Positions 59,499 through 64,000 of a stretch of DNA of 64,000 nucleotides are shown one piece after another. The stretch spans positions 11,840 through 75,839 of the forward strand of contig CAZFKP010000012.1 in assembly GCA_964518725.1 (NCBI GenBank). The letters are read 5' to 3'. Positions within the stretch are counted from its first letter, which is position 1. Each line of letters begins with the position of its first letter. The DNA comes from JANRKF01 sp964518725. Its GTDB lineage: Bacteria; Pseudomonadota; Alphaproteobacteria; Rickettsiales; SXRF01. A model generated the notes under the pieces. The model saw only the letters and a program-made list of their open reading frames with translations. It had not been told where the DNA came from and searched no databases. The position numbers were made by a program, and so were the translations under genes.

Positions 59499-60173
59499 GT
59501 GTTCGAGCAGAGGGCAGAGAACAGAAGGCAATTTTTCACTACGGCAGGCGGTATTGTTGCCGCCTTGGCTGCTGGGTGTGGTAAAAAACCCGTCGTCCCC
59601 GTCGCTCCACCTTCGCCGCCTGACCTCGTGTATATGCCCGTTTCTGAGGAAGATAAACCGTATCTTCTGGAAAAGTTGGAGAAACTTAAGGCGATGATGA
59701 CATTCGCCAATAACATCAACATGGAATACCGTGAAAAGGTTTTGGAAATTTTGCCTGAGGACGAACGCAAGAAAGCCGAAGAATTTTACGATGCGGTGCA
59801 ACGGGCTACACAATTGCGTGTCGATATTATAGTTCCTGTCATCGAAGAGATTAAAGCACATTCCGGCCTCCAGCATGCAACATACCGCACCGCCCTTCTG
59901 AACTGGTCGCTGGCATCTGGTCTGGATGGTTTTGCGAAGCTTGATGATAAGCCGTTCTGGGCGGGGTATACAACAGGTGGCGCAGTGTCTGTGCCATTAC
60001 AGGAAGCATTCAAGACGCAGTATCTCGTTCCCTACAAAGTCGCGGAGCTTGATCGCGAAAGATTCACTGAGCTAGAAACACTCTATAAGGAATGCCAGAG
60101 CTGGGCACCGGAGTTTGATACACGATTATCTACTGTCATGTCTGCCAAAGCCGTCCCGGTCAGGGATCGCTAG
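59499..60173 (+). CDS. Tat-exported lipoprotein-like protein of unknown function
   Basis: A 224-residue protein that begins ENRRQFFTTAGGIVAALAAGCGKK near residues 7-30: the RRQFF pair fits a Tat signal and LAAGC a lipobox. Downstream is a Pro-rich stretch and a helical domain with NNINMEYREKVLEILPEDER and a later region. I do not recognise a family. The start is GTG 59499, with AGGGGAAG just upstream. It sits between the XRE regulator and the metK leader. Confidence 0.65.
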   Translation: MFEQRAENRRQFFTTAGGIVAALAAGCGKKPVVPVAPPSPPDLVYMPVSEEDKPYLLEKLEKLKAMMTFANNINMEYREKVLEILPEDERKKAEEFYDAVQRATQLRVDIIVPVIEEIKAHSGLQHATYRTALLNWSLASGLDGFAKLDDKPFWAGYTTGGAVSVPLQEAFKTQYLVPYKVAELDRERFTELETLYKECQSWAPEFDTRLSTVMSAKAVPVRDR

Positions 60174-60221
60174 CGGCGTATTGTAACTTGACTTCCTGTA
60201 CCTGAAACATTAGCGTCAGCC

Positions 60222-60275
60222 CATTGTGGGGATTTGATCTGCTTGCCGCCACGTTAAACATTGGTCTAAGCATCG
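60222..60275 (+). ncRNA. SAM-II-type riboswitch upstream of metK
   Basis: The segment around 60231-60272 matches the SAM-II aptamer pattern: GATTTGAT, GCTTG, GCCACGTTAAAC and CTAA in this order. P1 is made by GTGG (60226-60229) with CCAC (60249-60252). The pseudoknot can be drawn between TGCTT (60240-60244) and AAGCA (60268-60272). SAM-II is found mainly in alphaproteobacteria, often before methionine and SAM genes. The aptamer here ends about 155 bp upstream of metK, unlike the usual position next to the ribosome-binding site. Confidence 0.85.
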
Positions 60276-60318
60276 GAAGCGAGCCTTCGCCCTGATTTCA
60301 AGTCCCTCATCATAAACC

Positions 60319-60411
60319 GTCATTGCGAGCGATAGCGGAGCAATCCGTCCAGCCTTGCGAACCTGAGCAAGAAAACTGGATCGCCGCGTCGCTAAAGCTC
60401 CTCGCGATGAC
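60319..60411. repeat. Palindromic intergenic repeat of the GTCATTGCGAG type
   Basis: GTCATTGCGAG (60319-60329) and CTCGCGATGAC (60401-60411) are near-complementary ends of a 93-bp hairpin-forming element with GGAGCAATCCGTCCAG and CTGGATCGCCGCGTCG inside. This repeat type is scattered in intergenic DNA of many proteobacteria. It lies between the SAM-II aptamer and metK. Confidence 0.8.
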
Positions 60412-60430
60412 ACCAACGAAGGGGACGAAT

Positions 60431-61639
60431 ATGTCAAATCAATTTTCCAGTGGCCGCAAGAATTACGTATTTACCAGTGAATCTGTTGCAGAAGGCCACC
60501 CGGACAAAGTCTGCGACCAGATTTCCGACGCGGTGCTGGACGCGATGCTCACCATCAACCCGGAAGCGCGTGTTGCATGCGAATGCTTAGCCACCACCAA
60601 CACCATCGTGATTGCCGGTGAAACCCGCGGCGCCGATCTCACCAAAGCGGAAATTGAAAAAATCGCCCGCGACAAGGTTCGCGAGATTGGCTATTTGCAG
60701 GAGGGTTTCCATGCCGATAACCTTGACGTCTATGTGCACCTGCACGCACAATCGGCGCACATTGCCATGGGGGTGGATTCCGGCGAGAACAAGGATGAAG
60801 GCGCTGGCGACCAGGGCATCATGTTCGGGTTTGCCTGCAACGAAACCGCATCGCTCATGCCCGCTCCGATCGATCTGTCGCACAAGATTCTCCAGAATCT
60901 CGCCCGCGCCCGCCACAGTGGTGAAGCGAAAGGTCTGGGCCCGGATGCGAAATCGCAGGTGTCGCTGCTCTATGAAAATGGCAAGCCGGTGAAGGCCACC
61001 TCGATCGTGGTGTCGACTCAGCATGCTGAAGGCATGTCGCAGCAAGATGTGCGCGAACTGGTGCGCCCGTATATCGAAGCCTCCATCCCCAAAGGCTGGA
61101 TGTGCCCAGAAAACGAGCTGTATGTGAACCCGACCGGCCAGTTCGTGATCGGCGGCCCGGACGGCGATTGCGGTCTCACCGGACGCAAGATTATTGTAGA
61201 CACTTACGGTGGCGCCGCGCCGCATGGCGGCGGCGCGTTCTCGGGCAAAGACCCAACCAAGGTGGATCGCTCGGCGGCCTACGCGGCACGTTACCTCGCG
61301 AAAAACGTCGTGGCGGCGGGTCTTGCCGATCGCTGTACTATCCAGCTTTCTTACGCGATTGGCGTCTCAAAGCCGATCAGCTTCTATGTCAGCACCAACG
61401 GCACCGGCAATGTGGATGAGGCGAAGCTGGAAGCTTACCTGCAAACGCTGATGGATCTGACTCCACGCGGTATCCGCAAGCACCTCGCGCTCAACGCCCC
61501 GATCTATGCGCGTACCGCAGCATATGGGCATTTCGGTCGCGAACCGGACAAAAACGGTGGCTTCACCTGGGAAAAAACCGACCTGGTGGCCGCGCTCAAG
61601 GCGGAATTCCCGCAAGCGCAGAAAGTGGCTAACGGCTAG
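60431..61639 (+). CDS. metK: S-adenosylmethionine synthetase
   Basis: Makes SAM from methionine and ATP. The 402-residue protein has FTSESVAEGHPDKVCDQIS (about 14-32), GAGDQGIMFGFACNET (about 129-144), GGAAPHGGGAFSGKDPTKVDRS, and the YAIGVSKPIS region. Length is slightly longer than E. coli MetK (384). ATG 60431 follows GGGGACG. The SAM-II riboswitch upstream suggests feedback control by the product. Confidence 0.97.
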   Translation: MSNQFSSGRKNYVFTSESVAEGHPDKVCDQISDAVLDAMLTINPEARVACECLATTNTIVIAGETRGADLTKAEIEKIARDKVREIGYLQEGFHADNLDVYVHLHAQSAHIAMGVDSGENKDEGAGDQGIMFGFACNETASLMPAPIDLSHKILQNLARARHSGEAKGLGPDAKSQVSLLYENGKPVKATSIVVSTQHAEGMSQQDVRELVRPYIEASIPKGWMCPENELYVNPTGQFVIGGPDGDCGLTGRKIIVDTYGGAAPHGGGAFSGKDPTKVDRSAAYAARYLAKNVVAAGLADRCTIQLSYAIGVSKPISFYVSTNGTGNVDEAKLEAYLQTLMDLTPRGIRKHLALNAPIYARTAAYGHFGREPDKNGGFTWEKTDLVAALKAEFPQAQKVANG

Positions 61640-61643
61640 CTGA

Positions 61644-62297
61644 ATGCAGGAGCATTTGCGTTCCTTCGGCCGCAGGCATGGCAGGCGGCTCCGCACCCAT
61701 GCACAGGAGTTGGTGGATGGGTTGCTGCCGTCATTGCAATTATCCCCCGCCACGCTTCCTGCGTTTGTGGGGACGGTGTTCCTCGAAATCGGTTTTGGCG
61801 GCGGCGAACATCTGGCGCATTTGGCAACCCTGCACCGGGACGTGCATTTCATTGGTGTCGAGCCGTATGTGAACGGCATCAGCGGGTTGCTGAAACAGGT
61901 TGAAGAACGTCATCTCGACAATATCCGTATCTATACCGACGATGTGCGCGACCTGCTTGTCGCAATGCCGGATGCCTGCCTCGACCGCGTGTATATCCTC
62001 TACCCCGATCCCTGGCCGAAAGCACGGCATCACAAGCGCCGCCTTATCGGCAAACCGCTGCTCGACCAGCTCACGCGGGTGATGAAGCCGGGCGCCGAAC
62101 TGCGTATCGCCACCGATTGGGATGATTACGCCACATGGATACTGGAGCAACTTCTTCCACATGCTGCATTTGAGTGGACGGCAAAAAAATCCGGAGATTT
62201 TAATGCGCCGTGGGAAGAATGGATTCCCACCCGCTATGAACAGAAAGCGCGGCGCGAAGGGCGTGGCAGCAGCTATTTCCGGTTTATAAGGAAATAG
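61644..62297 (+). CDS. trmB: tRNA (guanine-N7-)-methyltransferase
   Basis: Forms m7G46 in the tRNA variable loop. The 217-residue Rossmann methyltransferase has FLEIGFGGGEHLAHLA (about 50-65), EPYVNGISGLL, YPDPWPKARHHKRRL (about 121-135) and the final IPTRYEQKARREGRGSSYFRF. It follows metK by 4 bp, as is usual in the class. A long hairpin terminator follows. Confidence 0.96.
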   Translation: MQEHLRSFGRRHGRRLRTHAQELVDGLLPSLQLSPATLPAFVGTVFLEIGFGGGEHLAHLATLHRDVHFIGVEPYVNGISGLLKQVEERHLDNIRIYTDDVRDLLVAMPDACLDRVYILYPDPWPKARHHKRRLIGKPLLDQLTRVMKPGAELRIATDWDDYATWILEQLLPHAAFEWTAKKSGDFNAPWEEWIPTRYEQKARREGRGSSYFRFIRK

Positions 62298-62303
62298 AGC
62301 GAC

Positions 62304-62337
62304 TAACGGAAAATTGGTGCTGACCAATTTTCCGTTA
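62304..62337. terminator. Bidirectional intrinsic terminator after trmB
   Basis: TAACGGAAAATTGGT (62304-62318) and ACCAATTTTCCGTTA (62323-62337) form a perfect 15-bp stem with loop GCTG. It lies 6 bp after the trmB stop and 12 bp from the end of the convergent membrane protein gene, so it can serve both. No long T run follows the stem. Confidence 0.8.
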
Positions 62338-62348
62338 ACAGCTATAGA

Positions 62349-63923
62349 TTATTTTTTCTTCTTCTTTTCGTGTGGTTGAGGAGTGGATGGTTCTGGCGCG
62401 CTGGCGTTGCCACAGCTTATTTTTGCGATGCTTCCAAGCCCTGCTTCACCCTTAAGATGAGCTGTGCGTGGCGTGCCATCGTTGGTGCATGTCCAGTTGA
62501 CCTCGAAATCTTTCGAGCAACCATTTGCTGGATCCCCAAGAATGGCGACATCAACTTTATATTTGCATACCGTCTTGCCACGGCAATCGTCGCGAACCAT
62601 CATGGATGCATTGCCTTCGGCTGCACCGCAATTCTTACCATAGGTAGCGCTGGTGACGTCTATGGTCTGCCCAGCTCCAGCGCGGATGGAACTAACCTGA
62701 TAGCCCGCCATAAATCCCAGAGCTGGCAGGCAGGACAGGGTGATCGTCCACAGAAAGAATCTACCAAGACATCGCATACTCGCATACGGTTTCTTTTTGG
62801 CCGCATGCGATGCTGGAGGCGGCGGAGTAACATGTCCGAGTTTACAGAAAATGCGAATCGCCAGAAGCAGGCGATAACTGATGTACCACACCCACAGGCA
62901 CAGATTCACCACCACCATCCATAGCATATCCGACATGATCGGAGTTGGGTAGGCAATGAATGCCGGCAGAACCGAAACGAATAAGCCGGTAGCAGCGACA
63001 GCTAAGAGGTTTCGGCCAAACGCGGTGGCTCTCCACCCATCCATCGCACTTACCATGCCTGCGAAGATGCTCAGGATCACCACCATCACCCAGAACCCCG
63101 GAGTGACACCACTAAGAATCCGACCAGCCTGTCTTATGAAGCGGACGGGTTTATAGTAGCTGTGTAACTCCAGCATGTAGATGGGGTTTCGTACCGCAAA
63201 CTCAACATATATCTGCCGCAACACATGCTCATGCGTGCGAACCTTGTGCAGTCCTCCTGTCTGGCTACAGGTGTAGGGCAGATTGCGTTCCTTCATATAT
63301 TTCTCGAATGCTGTCCATGAAATAGTGTCGCCCCGTGAACCGGGTTGCGACATGGTGTTATAAAGTTCCCAGTCGGGATGTAGACTAAGTGCCATATAGA
63401 TGGAGTGCCACGTCAGGTGGTGGGGCAGGGCGCACTCGGAGAAATAAAGGTCGTTTAACTGCGTATTCTGAACGGCGTTATAGGTGCCATAGGTCGAAAG
63501 GAAAAGCACAAGCCCGGCCACTGGTGATGCCACCGCCCGGCGCAACATCCCGCGTGAAATCATACCGGGTTCGGTGCGCCATATGCGCCACAGGATCAAT
63601 GCTGTCGGCACCACGACCAGAATTAACTGGAGTTGTGCGGTTTTCCGGATCGACACGGCGAACGAGAACAACAGTGCCTGCAGCACCAATATCGCCGCTG
63701 ATCGTGCCGATATGCGCTGGCTGCCTGAAAGCACCCAGAGTGCGTGCAGCATCGGGATAACGGCAAGGGAACTCATGAACCGGTTGGCATTCACTGATGG
63801 CATGCCGGTGTTCTCGAATAGGGAGGAAAAGAAAAACACGCTGAAGCTTGAGCATAGCAGGAGCAGGGTAGCCAGCGGCGCTATATGTTTACGGTACTCG
63901 GCGATAAACAGTGCCGCTGACAA
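62349..63923 (-). CDS. Polytopic membrane protein with C-terminal galactose-lectin (SUEL)-like domain
   Basis: A protein of about 524 residues. Residues 1-415 have about ten hydrophobic helices and several extramembrane loops. After a last helix (LWTITLSCLPALGFMAGY) comes a Cys-rich domain of about 80 residues with IDVTSATYGKNCGAAEGN, DDCRGKTVCKYKVDVAILGD, then NGCSKDFEVNWTC; its pattern of cysteines and YG, GD and WTC resembles the SUEL-type galactose-binding lectin domain. It ends in a poly-Lys tail. The start is unclear: TTG 63923 is the only start in frame, and an in-frame TAG lies 33 bp upstream (63957-63959). The protein may be N-terminally truncated by mutation. Confidence 0.7.
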   Translation of the reverse strand: MSAALFIAEYRKHIAPLATLLLLCSSFSVFFFSSLFENTGMPSVNANRFMSSLAVIPMLHALWVLSGSQRISARSAAILVLQALLFSFAVSIRKTAQLQLILVVVPTALILWRIWRTEPGMISRGMLRRAVASPVAGLVLFLSTYGTYNAVQNTQLNDLYFSECALPHHLTWHSIYMALSLHPDWELYNTMSQPGSRGDTISWTAFEKYMKERNLPYTCSQTGGLHKVRTHEHVLRQIYVEFAVRNPIYMLELHSYYKPVRFIRQAGRILSGVTPGFWVMVVILSIFAGMVSAMDGWRATAFGRNLLAVAATGLFVSVLPAFIAYPTPIMSDMLWMVVVNLCLWVWYISYRLLLAIRIFCKLGHVTPPPPASHAAKKKPYASMRCLGRFFLWTITLSCLPALGFMAGYQVSSIRAGAGQTIDVTSATYGKNCGAAEGNASMMVRDDCRGKTVCKYKVDVAILGDPANGCSKDFEVNWTCTNDGTPRTAHLKGEAGLGSIAKISCGNASAPEPSTPQPHEKKKKK

Positions 63924-64000
63924 ACCGAAGATGAGGAAATAGAGTTTGGGGCTGGTCTAGATAATCGGTTTGCGTGACTTCTTTTTCGTATTCAGATTAC

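Noticed and set aside
1..64000. CRISPR arrays, rRNA genes and complete insertion sequences
   Set aside because: No regularly spaced repeats, rRNA-like stretches or transposase genes with inverted ends were seen.

Overview
This 64 kb window looks like chromosomal DNA of an alphaproteobacterium. The main evidence is the gene order tsaB / miaB-phoH-ybeY-corC-lnt-(XRE)-metK-trmB, a metK leader with a SAM-II-type riboswitch, a TIGR02186 protein beside a TauE/SafE permease, and a plsX-fabH pair overlapping by one base downstream of rpmF. The exact order within the class cannot be fixed by reading alone; a deep-branching lineage (Rhodospirillales/Micavibrio-like) is only a guess. Core genes are GC-rich. 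The block at about 3.7-15.3 kb is visibly richer in A+T and is probably acquired.

Layout. (1) 0.06-3.7 kb: a secreted unknown protein, fabH-plsX-rpmF (fatty acid/phospholipid initiation and ribosomal protein L32) and a DUF5329-like periplasmic protein. (2) 3.9-5.3 kb: an overlapping pair of a BMT5-like RNA methyltransferase and an AlkB-like dioxygenase. (3) 5.3-15.2 kb: a seven-gene, fully overlapping type I restriction-modification operon (half-size HsdS, HsdM, RhuM, full HsdS, TIGR04141 protein, HsdR, YgjP-like metallopeptidase) behind one near-consensus promoter. (4) 15.3-24.2 kb: a Pif1-type helicase, then a small mobile element with a coiled-coil protein, an origin-like repeat region, a primase-helicase fusion, an AlpA-like HTH protein, a large serine recombinase and DUF2924. 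It ends next to tRNA-Ser(GGA). (5) 24.4-30.2 kb: a RatA/Coq10-like protein, an unknown gene coupled to lipA, lipA, an acidic unknown protein behind a G10 tract, a polytopic GT-C-like membrane protein, and rpoZ. (6) 30.2-37.3 kb: kdpFABCD, the high-affinity K+ pump and its sensor kinase, with no kdpE beside it. (7) 37.3-38.8 kb: two phage-tail-like genes. (8) 39.0-41.8 kb: dapA, smpB and an unknown gene. (9) 41.8-48.1 kb: a complete biotin set (bioA, bioB, bioF, a BioH-like hydrolase, bioC, bioD). (10) 48.0-52.0 kb: RDD protein, universal stress protein, TIGR02186, TauE/SafE, a lipoprotein and tsaB. (11) 52.1-62.3 kb: a GT2 glycosyltransferase and pterin dehydratase, then the conserved miaB to trmB cluster, with one gene of unknown origin inserted after ybeY. 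(12) 62.3-63.9 kb: a membrane protein ending in a galactose-lectin-like domain.

How the parts work together. The biotin genes can make the pimeloyl moiety (BioC methylates, a BioH-type esterase releases) and carry it to biotin. LipA and BioB are both radical-SAM sulfur-insertion enzymes that use SAM, which MetK makes under an apparent SAM-II switch. MiaB, TrmB, TsaB, YbeY and SmpB all serve tRNA, rRNA or ribosome quality control. The 3.7-24 kb stretch is the accessory part of the window. It combines a defence operon with extra embedded genes and a replicating/recombining element beside a tRNA gene, and is the best place to look for new biology.
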